Shown in pieces: positions 27,862-37,290 of a stretch of 64,000 nt of DNA (the stretch's first letter is position 1; the number at the start of each line of letters is the position of its first letter). The notes under the pieces are model-generated. The model worked only from the letters and a program-made list of their open reading frames with translations, made no database searches and was not told the origin of the DNA. This DNA comes from Chryseobacterium sp. POL2 (GTDB lineage Bacteria; Bacteroidota; Bacteroidia; Flavobacteriales; Weeksellaceae): contig NZ_CP049298.1 in NCBI RefSeq assembly GCF_011058315.1, positions 2,914,001 to 2,978,000 of the forward strand. The letters run 5' to 3'. A program made the translations under genes and the position numbers.

Positions 27862-28905
27862 TTAAAGGAATTGATTTTCGGGATTAATATAATGTTGAAT
27901 AAGATTTCCTCGGAAATTCATTTGATTATTCATTTCAAAATTAAATTCAGGTGCTTTGGTTCCGTTGGCTAAATTCAATTCAGGATTTTTAATGATAAAA
28001 GCTTCATCCCAAAGATTGGTATGGATAAATTGTTTCAACGTATAACTTCCGCCTTCTACCAAAACCGATTGTATGTCAAGTTCGAAAAGTTTTGTCATCA
28101 AATCCGTCATCATATTTTCTTTTTCAATTTTTACAAAGTGTAGATGATTTATTTTTTCATCTTTAATAACATTGAAAATTATCGTTGGTGCTTCGTTATT
28201 GTAAATTTTAAAGCCTAAAGGAACTTCCAAATTGAGATCAATTAAAATTCTAATAGGATTTTGACCTTCAATTTCGCGTACAGTTAAGTTGGGATCATCA
28301 TGAAGTGCGGTATTTTTTCCGACCAAAATAGCATGTTCTTCACTTCTCATTTTATGTACAAATTGTTTGCAAAGGCTGTTACTAATTGGGTAAGGTTTAT
28401 GATTTTTATCCATAAATGCATCCTGAGATTCTGCCCATTTCAGGATAATATAAGGTCTTTTCTTTTGATGAAAGGTGAAAAATCTTTTGTTGAGAGCCAA
28501 ACTTTCTTTTTCTAAAATGTCAGAATCTACATCAATGTCGGCATCAGTCAAAATTTTGACACCTTTTCCACTCACTTTATCGTGGCTGTCGATAACACCG
28601 ATAACGACTTTTTTAAAACCAATTTCTTTAATCTTCAGCGCGCAAGGTGGTGTTTTCCCAAAATGGGCGCAAGGTTCCAGCGAAACATAAATCGTTGAGT
28701 CTTGCAATAAGACGAAATCTTCCGCTTTTACACTGTTAATGGCATTAATTTCAGCATGGGCTTCGCCAGCTTTTTTGTGATAAGCTTCACCGATGATACG
28801 ATTGTTATGGACGATAACTGCGCCAACCATCGGGTTAGGATAAGTTTTGCCGATGGCGTTTTCTGCTAATTGTATGCAGCGTTGTAGGAAGAATTTGTCT
28901 GTCAT
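27862..28905 (-). CDS. ribD: bifunctional riboflavin biosynthesis deaminase/reductase
   Basis: 347 aa from the ATG at 28905 (MTDKFFLQRCIQLAENA); eight extra upstream codons are not family-like. The N-terminal deaminase domain has the zinc site HAE (50-52) and SLEPCAHFGKTPPC (Cys79, Cys88), preceded by TYPNPMVGAVIV. The C-terminal reductase domain (about 150-347) has RPYIILKWAESQDAF, HAILVGKNTALHDDPNLTVR and SVLVEGGSYTLKQFI. It performs the second and third steps from GTP towards riboflavin. The domains are fused in the usual way. Confidence 0.95.
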   Translation of the reverse strand: MTDKFFLQRCIQLAENAIGKTYPNPMVGAVIVHNNRIIGEAYHKKAGEAHAEINAINSVKAEDFVLLQDSTIYVSLEPCAHFGKTPPCALKIKEIGFKKVVIGVIDSHDKVSGKGVKILTDADIDVDSDILEKESLALNKRFFTFHQKKRPYIILKWAESQDAFMDKNHKPYPISNSLCKQFVHKMRSEEHAILVGKNTALHDDPNLTVREIEGQNPIRILIDLNLEVPLGFKIYNNEAPTIIFNVIKDEKINHLHFVKIEKENMMTDLMTKLFELDIQSVLVEGGSYTLKQFIHTNLWDEAFIIKNPELNLANGTKAPEFNFEMNNQMNFRGNLIQHYINPENQFL

Positions 28906-28913
28906 TTTATATA

Positions 28914-28943
28914 AAAAACACTTAAACAAAGTTAAGTGTTTTT
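28914..28943 (-). terminator. terminator between the secreted 208-aa gene and ribD
   Basis: AAAAACACTTAA (28914-28925) pairs with TTAAGTGTTTTT (28932-28943). It lies 23 bp past the stop at 28966 on the minus strand and ends that transcript before ribD. Confidence 0.75.
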
Positions 28944-28965
28944 GAAGATTTTATGCGAGAAAGCT

Positions 28966-29592
28966 TTATTTACCTGTCAATTTAATGTTTGGCATTGGCG
29001 TTGTGATGACGCGATCCAGCATTTTGTTTCTTTGTTTGTTGATGTATTTTGCAGTGCCACGAAAATCTGAGCTGTAAAATCTTTTGGAATATGTATAAAT
29101 CAAAAATCCATTTTGGTCCCCATTTTTAGTTGGTCGAAAACGGTCGATATTATATTCCGCATAAGCTTCGCCAGCACCTTCTTTCGGGACAATGGTTACT
29201 AAATAATCTACAATAATCTCTTTACCGTCTGGACTTTCAATAACATCTACGAAAGAATAATTGTCATTAACCTGAGTTTTTCTGTTTTGTAAACTCTCAA
29301 CTTTTTTCCGAACCGCTTCTTCAATATCGATTTCTTTGTTATAAAAAGAAAGATTAATTAGTTCTTGATAATTGTCGTAATCGTCATCGCTACGGAGATA
29401 TTTTTGTTGAAACCACGTTGCCGAATTTTTTTTGCTCCAATAAAGAAAATATTCGTTATCACCAATTTTAATAGGGCCAGGAACGCTGATATAGTCAACA
29501 ATATCGCGACCTTCCACTGCTTGGGTTTCTTGGGCAGAAAGTCCAAGAAATGCAAATGTCAATACGAGGATTAATGATAATTTTCTCAACAT
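28966..29592 (-). CDS. conserved secreted protein of unknown function
   Basis: 208 aa from the ATG at 29592, which starts a clean signal peptide, MLRKLSLILVLTFAFLGLSAQ; the 12 upstream codons would bury it. The mature protein starts ETQAVEGRDIVDYISVPGPI and has mixed alpha/beta character without membrane spans or known motifs. It follows the DUF349 gene by 16 bp, so both are probably one transcript. Periplasmic location is inferred. Function is not recognised. Confidence 0.8.
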   Translation of the reverse strand: MLRKLSLILVLTFAFLGLSAQETQAVEGRDIVDYISVPGPIKIGDNEYFLYWSKKNSATWFQQKYLRSDDDYDNYQELINLSFYNKEIDIEEAVRKKVESLQNRKTQVNDNYSFVDVIESPDGKEIIVDYLVTIVPKEGAGEAYAEYNIDRFRPTKNGDQNGFLIYTYSKRFYSSDFRGTAKYINKQRNKMLDRVITTPMPNIKLTGK

Positions 29593-29608
29593 CGTTTTCT
29601 GGTTAAGA

Positions 29609-31420
29609 TTAATTTTCGTTGTTGGCAATAATATTGTGGAGACTTAGTTTTAAACTTTCTAGCAAAGCTTTTTTGTCATCAATTTTTTGATAAGTATCTT
29701 TTAATAAAGGATTTTCGCGGGAAGCATTGCTAAAGAAGGAAATATTATTTTCTAATTTAACAACTTCAGCTTCGAGATCAGAAATTTGATTTTTGATTTT
29801 TCTAGCTTTATCTGTGATTTGGCTTTCGCTAAGATTTTCTTCGTGCAGATCGAACTCGTTGATTTTGTTAAGTTTGAGTCTTTCGCGCAAAGCTTTATTA
29901 AATTCAGTATTGATGCTAAGTTTGTCTTTCGGAACTTTTCCAATCGCGTTCCATTGATTTTTGATTTGCTCAATCTTTTCGATGCTGCCTTCTTCATTAG
30001 AAATTGTTTTTAATTCTTCTAATAAAGCTTTTTTATGTTTGTAGTTATCTTTCCAATTGTCCGTTGTTGCGCTATTTTTGTCACGGAAATTTTTGAAAAA
30101 AGTATTACATGCATTGCGGAATTCGTCCCAAACTTTGTTGGCTTGCGAACGTGGAACATGCCCTACGTTCTTCCAATCTTCTTGTAATTTTTTGAAAAGA
30201 GGAACTGCCGTTTCCCAATCTTCAGAATTCATGTTATCTTGTGCGGTTTTTATCAAAATGATTTTTGCCTCAAGATTTTTGATTTGAGAATCCTTTAGAT
30301 CTTTATAAAAACTATTTTTTGCAGTATTAAAAGCGCGAAGGTTTTGTTTGAAATCTGTCCAAATTTGGTTTGAAAATTTCTTGGGAACACTACCTATTTT
30401 TAAGAAATCAAGTCTAAGATTTTCAACTGTTTTTATAGAGTTTTGCCAATAATTGTGGTTGATGTTTTTGTCTGGAGTAGCTAGCTTTTGTAGCGTTTCG
30501 ATAATCTCATTTTTCTTAGCAAGATTCGCTTCTTGATCTCTTTCCAAAGTAGCGATTAACTCGGACTTTCTTTCATGGATTTTTTGAGAAACTTCTTTGA
30601 AATCTTCCCAAGTTTTTTCACGGAATTCTTCTGCAACGGGTTCTGCTTCTTCTTTCCAAAGTTTGTGCAGGTATTGCAATTCGTTGAGCGCTTTTTGTAC
30701 CAAAGGTTCTTCTAGCAATTCTTTGGCTCTGTCGATGATATGCATTCTCTTTTCCAAGTTGTGTGCATACTCTTGCTCCAGATATTCTTTGTTAAGATCC
30801 AACATCTCATTGAACATTTTAAGATGGTGGAAGTAGTTGTTATTAAGATTTTTAAATTCGGATTTTGGTACTTGTCCAGCATTTGACCAAGCTTCTTTGA
30901 TCTCACGAATGGCTTTGAAAAGATTGGTGCCGGGCTCCGAGTTGCTGTATAGATTTTTGAGACGTTCGATAATCTCGTGACGTTCTTCTAGATTTTTGCT
31001 GTGTTCTTCGTCCTGTTTTTTGTGGAAGTCATCCATTTTTTCTTTAAAAATACTGACTAAAGCATTTAAGCGCGACGTCTTTGGATGTTGATAACTGAAG
31101 GTGTTTTCATCATTGCCTTCTTCTAGATAATGATGTTTTTTTTCATCAACTTCGTCTTGGATAAGGTGCGACGCGGCATCTTTCAGCTGTTGGAATGTTC
31201 TTGAATACGAACCTGCATCTTTCAGATTAATGGTTTTTTCCATCTCGTCCAAAATCTCATCGAGAGATTTGCCTTCAACAGGGTTTTCTTCTGTTAAAAC
31301 TTCAAGATCAGTATTATAAGCAAATTCGCTATTGTCATGTTCTTGTGGTGAAGCGTTTTGAGATTCAGCAAGTGTTACTTTGTTTTCTTCGTTTTCAAGA
31401 TTTCCAGTCTCTGTTATCAT
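29609..31420 (-). CDS. DUF349 domain protein, highly charged helical repeats
   Basis: This 603-aa protein is almost wholly helical. It contains repeated ~70-residue units with the DUF349 pattern: W-aG-vPk at AWSNAGQVPKSEFKNLN, LDFLKIGSVPKKFSNQIW, DWKNVGHVPRSQANKVWDEFRNACN and QWNAIGKVPKDKL. At least four repeats lie between about 150 and 520. The first ~90 residues are acidic and look disordered. A coiled coil near the end (about 540-600) is likely. The function of the family is unknown. No membrane segment or signal peptide. Confidence 0.88.
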   Translation of the reverse strand: MITETGNLENEENKVTLAESQNASPQEHDNSEFAYNTDLEVLTEENPVEGKSLDEILDEMEKTINLKDAGSYSRTFQQLKDAASHLIQDEVDEKKHHYLEEGNDENTFSYQHPKTSRLNALVSIFKEKMDDFHKKQDEEHSKNLEERHEIIERLKNLYSNSEPGTNLFKAIREIKEAWSNAGQVPKSEFKNLNNNYFHHLKMFNEMLDLNKEYLEQEYAHNLEKRMHIIDRAKELLEEPLVQKALNELQYLHKLWKEEAEPVAEEFREKTWEDFKEVSQKIHERKSELIATLERDQEANLAKKNEIIETLQKLATPDKNINHNYWQNSIKTVENLRLDFLKIGSVPKKFSNQIWTDFKQNLRAFNTAKNSFYKDLKDSQIKNLEAKIILIKTAQDNMNSEDWETAVPLFKKLQEDWKNVGHVPRSQANKVWDEFRNACNTFFKNFRDKNSATTDNWKDNYKHKKALLEELKTISNEEGSIEKIEQIKNQWNAIGKVPKDKLSINTEFNKALRERLKLNKINEFDLHEENLSESQITDKARKIKNQISDLEAEVVKLENNISFFSNASRENPLLKDTYQKIDDKKALLESLKLSLHNIIANNEN

Positions 31421-31536
31421 AGCCCAACTTTTTATTAGAATAAGAACTTTTTATCGTACTAAATTAGATTTTTTTTATTGAAATACCCAAATTTTAAAGC
31501 CTTTTTATTAAGATTTTGATTTTTGGTGTAAAGTTT

Positions 31537-32271
31537 TTAAATATTTTTTGTCCAAATATCCCAAGCTTTTTCGGCTTGTTGTTCTAGCATATAATAGCCA
31601 TTCATGGTTGTAGCGCCTTTGTTTCTCGCTTTTTTTATGAAGGTCGTTTCGCTGGGATTGTAGATTAAATCGATGATGTAATGTTGACTGGTAAGTGCAT
31701 CAAAAGGAAAATTGAGACAATCCTCAACATTAGGAAATGTGCCAACAGGCGTACATTGTATAATTAATAAATGCTCCGAAACGGTTCTGAAATCAAGGTT
31801 GTCAAAAGTGGTTTTTGATTTTCTCGAAATGGTCAAATATTCGATTTGATGTTTTTCCAAAATATATTTAACTGCTTTTGCTGCGCCACCGTCCCCTAAA
31901 ATTAAAGCTTTGGTATGGTTTGGATTTTTATGAATCATAAGACTTTTTTCAAAACCAAAGGCATCGGTATTGAATCCAATTTTTTTATCATCAATAATTT
32001 TGACGCAATTGACAGCACCGATTTTTTGAGCTTCATCACTTAGCTCGTCCAAATACGGAATGATGGCTTCTTTGTAAGGAATTGTAACATTGAAGCCTTT
32101 TAGGTTTTCTTGTTTTAAAAAGCTTTCTAAATTGTCGAGGTTTTGGAAATCAAAAAAACGGTAAGTATGATTTTTTAAAAATAGTTTTTTGAATTTTTCT
32201 TCAAAGTATTTTTTTGAAAAAGAGTAGGAGATATTTTTTCCTAAAAGTCCAAAAATGTGTGCTTGTTCCAT
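31537..32271 (-). CDS. aroE: shikimate dehydrogenase
   Basis: This 244-aa enzyme reduces 3-dehydroshikimate to shikimate with NADPH. It shows FGLLGKNISYSFSKKYF (substrate-binding SxS), GFNVTIPYKEAIIPYLD (catalytic Lys and the NVT-P-K motif), NTDAFGFEKS, the nucleotide-binding loop ILGDGGAAKAVKYIL and the C-terminal NGYYMLEQQAEKAWDIW. It is slightly shorter than E. coli AroE but complete. It appears to be a single gene. Confidence 0.94.
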   Translation of the reverse strand: MEQAHIFGLLGKNISYSFSKKYFEEKFKKLFLKNHTYRFFDFQNLDNLESFLKQENLKGFNVTIPYKEAIIPYLDELSDEAQKIGAVNCVKIIDDKKIGFNTDAFGFEKSLMIHKNPNHTKALILGDGGAAKAVKYILEKHQIEYLTISRKSKTTFDNLDFRTVSEHLLIIQCTPVGTFPNVEDCLNFPFDALTSQHYIIDLIYNPSETTFIKKARNKGATTMNGYYMLEQQAEKAWDIWTKNI

Positions 32272-32282
32272 AGAGTAAAGTT

Positions 32283-32313
32283 AAAAAAAAGACCGAAGTT
32301 TTCTTCGGTCTTT
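32283..32313 (-). terminator. terminator of the secreted endonuclease gene
   Basis: AAAGACCGAAG (32288-32298) and CTTCGGTCTTT (32303-32313) form an 11-bp stem with a TTTT loop. On the minus strand it is followed by eight T. Confidence 0.8.
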
Positions 32314-32332
32314 AATATGATTCTTTTCAATA

Positions 32333-34138
32333 TTATTCAACAATAAATTTAGTTGAAGCTGTTGAGGATTTTAGAATGTAGATTCCTTTTGGAAGCTTGT
32401 TCAGGTTCAATTTTTGTTTGTTTTTAACTTGGTTGAAGTTTTGAACTTTTTGTCCGTTAAGGTTATAGATTTCTATATTGTCAACATTTTTAATTCCTTC
32501 CACAAAGATTTCATGGTTTTTAACAGGATTAGGATAAACTTTGATTTTGTTATCTGCGTTTTTTACTTCATCTGTTGCCATTTTTGTATAACAAGTCCAA
32601 GACAGGTTGTCTAGAGATACACGGTTGTTGGCAGATAGGTTTTGATCAATAATTTCGATTTCTATATTTCCTTCGATATTGATGTTAGAAATGGTGAAGG
32701 TTTTGGCATCTTTAGAATAAGCAATTGTCCCAACATTTTGACCATTAACCAATACGTTGAGTGTCCCTGCTTTGTCTGTATCGAAAGGTAGTTTGGTTCT
32801 CAAAGAAAGACTTCCGATTCCACCAGAAATTCCTGTAGCTTTTAATGCACCAGCGTTAGTACCACCAGTTTTAATACAGATAGCTTTGTTGTTGTCGCCA
32901 TCAATATAGATTTGTTTATCTGTTCTGGCATTTGTCGCTTCATAAATAACACCATTGGTTGACCATTCTCTCAAAGAGTATGATGATGCTGGCGGTTGAC
33001 TAGGAACTGGGATATTGTCAAAAGTTTCTGTACCACAAGTTGCTCCAGTGTTGCCGCCATCGCCGTCACCATTACCAGAAGACTTCGTTGTTGTCAAGTC
33101 AATAGTATTGCTGTTTCCGGAAATGTTGCCAGCAGCATCTTTGGCTTTTACATAAAATGAATATGCTGTTTCTGGTGTAAGACCAGTAATATTCGCGCTG
33201 TTGGTTGTTGTATTTTGTTTGAGTTGATTATTCATGTATACATCGTAGCTCGCAACAGCAAAATTGTCGGTTGAAGCTGTCCATGCCAATGTAGCAGAGG
33301 TAGCTGTAACATTAGAATAATTAAGATTGGTTGGTGTAGATGGTGCTTGTGTGTCTGTAGTGCCACCACCATTGAAAGAGTCTGGCCAAGTGTTTTGTGC
33401 CGCTTGTCCACCCCAAATAACAGTTGCTAAATAAGGATTGTCAATGAAAGGGTTTCTGTTACCTTGTTTGTTAGCAACGATATTGTTTCTTTGTATTTCA
33501 AAATTTGAAATAGGATCTTCTACGTTCCATTTTAATAAGATATCTGGGAAGTCGGAAGCAATGGTACTTGGTCCATAAGTGATGTTCAAAGGTTTACATC
33601 TGTCTTTGTAACGCACATACATGTACATAAGAATTCTAGCAACATCGCCTTTCCATTCGTCGCCAGGATACCATCCACCACGACTTGTTTTTTGAGCCAT
33701 TGCACCTATTCCATCGTCGAAAAGAAGACTTCCTCTTGTGCTGTTTAAGCTAATATCTGCTGGTCTCAAGTGGTGACCATCAGCGCCAGGTCCAGATGTT
33801 CCTAAGTTGGGCGTTCCTTTCGATTTTGCATAGACATGCTCTCTGTTCCAAGAACCGCCAATGCTTCTACTTCTTTGGTGCGTGCCCGAGCTTTGGGAAC
33901 CGTAGATTAATAATAAATTACCAGCTACATCAGGATCTACATCGCTGGTTTTCATAAGTTCTTTAAGCTGAGAATAAGAAATTGTTGTAGTATGTGTGTT
34001 AGTAATTGTTGCAGCCAACTGGTTTTTTAATTGATTTCCTGTTAGCTGTAAGTTGACCTGGTTGTAATATGCAGGTGCTGACTGGGCATTTATTACAAAT
34101 GAGATAATAGATGCTAAAAATGATAACTTTAGTTTCAT
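32333..34138 (-). CDS. secreted endonuclease I with FN3 and T9SS sorting domains
   Basis: This 601-aa protein starts with a signal peptide (MKLKLSFLASIISFVINAQS). The EndA/NucM-type nuclease domain (about 30-250) has SWNREHVYAKS with the catalytic His, DGHHLRPADISLNSTRG, and GDVARILMYMYVRY. A fibronectin type III domain (about 268-352, DTQAPSTPTNLNYSNVTATSATLAW...) follows. After a glycine-rich linker comes a ~150-residue beta-rich domain, and then the T9SS type A sorting domain (about 530-601, KIKVYPNPV ... LPKGIYILKSS ... KFIVE). It probably degrades extracellular DNA/RNA for nutrients. It is related to the gene at 34933-36018. Confidence 0.9.
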   Translation of the reverse strand: MKLKLSFLASIISFVINAQSAPAYYNQVNLQLTGNQLKNQLAATITNTHTTTISYSQLKELMKTSDVDPDVAGNLLLIYGSQSSGTHQRSRSIGGSWNREHVYAKSKGTPNLGTSGPGADGHHLRPADISLNSTRGSLLFDDGIGAMAQKTSRGGWYPGDEWKGDVARILMYMYVRYKDRCKPLNITYGPSTIASDFPDILLKWNVEDPISNFEIQRNNIVANKQGNRNPFIDNPYLATVIWGGQAAQNTWPDSFNGGGTTDTQAPSTPTNLNYSNVTATSATLAWTASTDNFAVASYDVYMNNQLKQNTTTNSANITGLTPETAYSFYVKAKDAAGNISGNSNTIDLTTTKSSGNGDGDGGNTGATCGTETFDNIPVPSQPPASSYSLREWSTNGVIYEATNARTDKQIYIDGDNNKAICIKTGGTNAGALKATGISGGIGSLSLRTKLPFDTDKAGTLNVLVNGQNVGTIAYSKDAKTFTISNINIEGNIEIEIIDQNLSANNRVSLDNLSWTCYTKMATDEVKNADNKIKVYPNPVKNHEIFVEGIKNVDNIEIYNLNGQKVQNFNQVKNKQKLNLNKLPKGIYILKSSTASTKFIVE

Positions 34139-34150
34139 AGATTTATATTT

Positions 34151-34687
34151 CTATTTTAGTTCTGTGGTTGCAGCAATGTGCTGATTTATTAATATTTTAA
34201 AATTGTTATTAAATAATGTTTTTTCAATAGGTTTTAGAAATTCAAAAAAATAATTGTCATCAAAACGATAAAGCTTGGCTTGTAAGATGTCTTTCTCTGG
34301 GTGTTTTTCAATCTCAATATCAATGGGAAAATCAATTGGATCATCGATTTGCCATTTTAAAAATATTTGAGGCAAGCTTATCACTTTTGCGAATAATCCT
34401 GGATGCTGATTGCCAGCGCCTGCGAAAATTCGGTTGTCCTTTTTGTCGATTGCGATGACAAAAAGAGGATTAGGTGATCCGCCATATTGATTAACGCCTT
34501 TTCTTTGACCAATTTTGAAATGCTCAATCCCGTCATGCCCTCCAATGAGAATTCCGTCAAATAACGAATACATCGGATGTGTTGAAAGCCATAACAGTTC
34601 CTCTTTTTTCGAAGCGAACGCTGGTGTCGGCTGCGAGTAGAGTAGAGAAGAAGCAGGTATTTCGACAATTTGACCTTTGTTAGCCAT
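34151..34687 (-). CDS. stand-alone MnmA C-terminal (PRC-barrel) domain protein
   Basis: This 178-aa protein aligns by eye with the C-terminal third of tRNA 2-thiouridylase MnmA. The segment GGHDGIEHFKIGQRKGVNQYGG corresponds to the GEHxGxxxxTxGQRKGL hairpin, and PLFVIAIDKKDNRIFAGAGNQHPGLFA to the following strand-turn region. The PP-loop thiolase domain and both catalytic cysteines are absent. An unusual ~30-residue insert (about 15-45) precedes the core. It is either a decayed paralogue or an RNA-binding accessory protein; its frame is intact. It starts 245 bp from the next gene upstream and ends 12 bp before the secreted endonuclease. Confidence 0.65.
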   Translation of the reverse strand: MANKGQIVEIPASSLLYSQPTPAFASKKEELLWLSTHPMYSLFDGILIGGHDGIEHFKIGQRKGVNQYGGSPNPLFVIAIDKKDNRIFAGAGNQHPGLFAKVISLPQIFLKWQIDDPIDFPIDIEIEKHPEKDILQAKLYRFDDNYFFEFLKPIEKTLFNNNFKILINQHIAATTELK

Positions 34688-34880
34688 TATTTCATTAATA
34701 TTCTTTAATTATATTTTATCTTAGAAAAGAAAAGGGCACCAAATGTAAACATTATTTTTCACATGTAAAGCACAGGTTGTTAGTGTTTTTCGATAATTAA
34801 AACGGATTAATTACTTATATTTTATTAAATGGCAAAAAAGCTTTAGTTTTACTAAACAATTGTTTGAAATTTTCATAAAA

Positions 34881-34908
34881 AAAGCATTCAGAATTTTCTG
34901 AATGCTTT
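34881..34908 (-). terminator. terminator of the second secreted endonuclease gene
   Basis: AAAGCATTCAGAA (34881-34893) pairs with TTCTGAATGCTTT (34896-34908), with an A/T-rich flank giving T after the stem on the minus strand. Confidence 0.75.
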
Positions 34909-34932
34909 CAAAAAAAATATTTTTATAAAGAA

Positions 34933-36018
34933 TTATTCGATAATGAATTTTGTGTTTAATTCTCTGGTTTTTAAGATATAAATCCCTTTTGGTAGATTGT
35001 TAAGTTGAATGGTATTTCCATTTTTAAATGGTTGCACAATCTCTTGAACTCTTTGTCCTACCATGTTATAGATCCATGCTTTGTCATATTGTTTAAGGTC
35101 GTTGCCTTGTACGGTGATAGAACCGCCTGATTTTGCAGGATTTGGATAGATTTTATAGTTCTTAGAGAATCCAGTGTCCTCTACGGCTAGTGGAGAAAGT
35201 CCCCAAGTTCTGGTTACGAATTCTGGATTATCGATGTATGGATTTCTGTTTTTTTGGTAGATGTAGGTTGCGTTGTTACGATCGATTTCTATTTGTGAAA
35301 CCGGATCTTGCTGATGCCACAGTAGAAGCGTGTTAAGCTCCCAAGTTTGTAATCCAGGGAATTTTGTTTTCGATAAAATTTGATTGTCTTTAAAACCGGA
35401 TAATTTGTCTTCATAACGCGTTGCGAAATACAACACCATTCTAGCGACATCTCCTTTGAATTCATTAATCGGTTCTGCGGCAGAACCTGAATAACCTGGA
35501 GAACTAGAAGAGCCAACTTTAGTTCCGTTTTTGGAAGTGAAGGTGGGCGAGTTTACTTTTGCAAAAGGAAAATTGCTACGCATGCCATTCACTTTTCCAT
35601 CTGTTGGACGGATGTGGTGCATGTCAGAAACCATTGGAGAATTTTCACTGAAAATACTTTGTGGTATTATGTGTTCTCTATTATAACAGTTGTTTTCTAC
35701 AGAATAGCTTCCGCATTTTCTTTGACCATGTATGTAGTTGTAAGGGTCTGGACCATTTGGATTTTCAGAATAAATATCTAAAACAGTTCCGTCATTTTCG
35801 TAACCTGGTGTAGAATATTTGTCTGTATCTGTAGATGGATAACCATTGTATAGATTGTCATAACTTTTTGTTATGTAACCAGCGCTGATGATTTGGCTAA
35901 GCTTAGTTTTCAAAGCGGCGCCTGATAAATCATCAGTCCCGTTGTAGTATCCTGCAGGGATTTGAGCTGATACAAATCCAAATGCAGCTAGTCCTAGTAA
36001 AATAGAAAGTTTTTTCAT
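34933..36018 (-). CDS. secreted endonuclease I with T9SS sorting domain
   Basis: This 361-aa protein has the signal peptide MKKLSILLGLAAFGFVSAQ. The EndA-type nuclease domain (about 20-270) shows NREHIIPQS (catalytic His), MVSDMHHIRPTDGKVNGMRSNFPF, GDVARMVLYFATRYED and RNNATYIYQKNRNPYIDNPEFV. The T9SS type A sorting domain (about 285-361) has YKIYPNPAKSGG ... LPKGIYILKTRELNTKFIIE. It is a shorter paralogue of the 601-aa protein, without FN3 or the extra beta domain. It is expected outside the cell or on its surface. Confidence 0.92.
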   Translation of the reverse strand: MKKLSILLGLAAFGFVSAQIPAGYYNGTDDLSGAALKTKLSQIISAGYITKSYDNLYNGYPSTDTDKYSTPGYENDGTVLDIYSENPNGPDPYNYIHGQRKCGSYSVENNCYNREHIIPQSIFSENSPMVSDMHHIRPTDGKVNGMRSNFPFAKVNSPTFTSKNGTKVGSSSSPGYSGSAAEPINEFKGDVARMVLYFATRYEDKLSGFKDNQILSKTKFPGLQTWELNTLLLWHQQDPVSQIEIDRNNATYIYQKNRNPYIDNPEFVTRTWGLSPLAVEDTGFSKNYKIYPNPAKSGGSITVQGNDLKQYDKAWIYNMVGQRVQEIVQPFKNGNTIQLNNLPKGIYILKTRELNTKFIIE

Positions 36019-36096
36019 ACCTTAAAAATTGGGCGGTAAAGGTACAGATTAATTTTATAGAATAAACTTAAAATAAACTTAAAATTTGGAATTCTT

Positions 36097-37290
36097 CTAG
36101 CTTTTTAATTTTCTAGAGAAGATATATGCTATTAAAATACCGAAAAATAAGCCTACAGCACCGACAACCAAATAGTTAATTGCGGTAATTCTCACGGGGA
36201 ATGGTAGGTTTTCTCCCGCCATGAAGAAGTTGGTTTGTATCTGGAAATAACACAAAATGCTACCGATTATTAAACCTAAAGCCACACCAATAACAACAAT
36301 TAAAAGCCCTGTGTTAAAATAAGTTTTATTCAAATCTTTTTGGGTAAAACCTAAAGATCGCAAAGTTCTCGCTTGTGGTGTTTTGTCGAGTTGTAGAATA
36401 ATAACTGCACCCGCCAAATTGAAAGTGGTGATGAAAATAACCAAAGAAAAAATTAAATAAATCATTAACTTCTCAGTATTAATCATTTTCCAAAAGGCTG
36501 CATTTTCCTCAGATTTGGTTTTTATTTCGACATTATTATTAAGTTGTTTTAATAATTCAGATTTTACATTATCGGCAGAATCAGAATTTTTAAGTTTAAT
36601 AACAACTTGATAAGCTGCATTTTTTGGAAGATTCAGAAGTTGTTGTGTAAGTTCTATAGGCGCCAAAATGTAGTTGTTGAGCTGGTCATTACTAGGAAAA
36701 ACACCAGTAACATAGATTTCTTTTCGGTTAAAAATGTCATCCTCTTGTTGGATAATACCTTTTCCCGCCTTTGGCATATAGACGGTCGCGAAATCCTGTG
36801 AAGAATTAACAGGGATTGCCAATCGGTTATCGAGTTGACTTTCCATCAAGACTTCATTGGAAAATTCAAAACTAGGATAAGCACCGTAGATGACAGATTT
36901 GTTAATCGGATTTACAGAAATGTACGCCGAGTCAACACCGCGTAAATAAGCAATTTCTCCATTGTCTTTGTAAATGATATAGACTTTCTCTTCTATAACT
37001 TTGGAAAAGCTGTCTACATTTTTATTCTTTTTCAGAATATTCTGGATATTCTCAATATTAGTGAGTGTTTTTCCGTCTTTACTTTTTATGGTGAGATCAG
37101 CATGTAGGTTTGCGATCATATCACGATTGATATCCTCCAGTCCAGAAAATACAGACACGATGACAAACATCGAGGCAATCGCCACCATCATTGCAAATGC
37201 AGCCAACCATGTGATAAAGGTTACCGCATGACTTCCTTTTTTGGCAGTTATGTAACGGGACGCGATATAAAACGGATTGTTTCTCACCAA
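36097..37290 (-). CDS. FtsX-type ABC transporter permease, LolC/E-like
   Basis: This 397-aa protein has an N-terminal helix (about 22-48), a large periplasmic domain (about 50-265), and three C-terminal helices (about 272-300, 322-350 and 365-390). This is the MacB/FtsX permease layout. The start NPFYIASRYITAKKGSHAVTFITWLA and the segment LDKTPQARTLRSLGFTQKDL resemble LolC/LolE, which extract lipoproteins. No ATPase gene is adjacent. The gene starts directly after the rbfA stop and is co-transcribed with it. Confidence 0.85.
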   Translation of the reverse strand: MVRNNPFYIASRYITAKKGSHAVTFITWLAAFAMMVAIASMFVIVSVFSGLEDINRDMIANLHADLTIKSKDGKTLTNIENIQNILKKNKNVDSFSKVIEEKVYIIYKDNGEIAYLRGVDSAYISVNPINKSVIYGAYPSFEFSNEVLMESQLDNRLAIPVNSSQDFATVYMPKAGKGIIQQEDDIFNRKEIYVTGVFPSNDQLNNYILAPIELTQQLLNLPKNAAYQVVIKLKNSDSADNVKSELLKQLNNNVEIKTKSEENAAFWKMINTEKLMIYLIFSLVIFITTFNLAGAVIILQLDKTPQARTLRSLGFTQKDLNKTYFNTGLLIVVIGVALGLIIGSILCYFQIQTNFFMAGENLPFPVRITAINYLVVGAVGLFFGILIAYIFSRKLKS

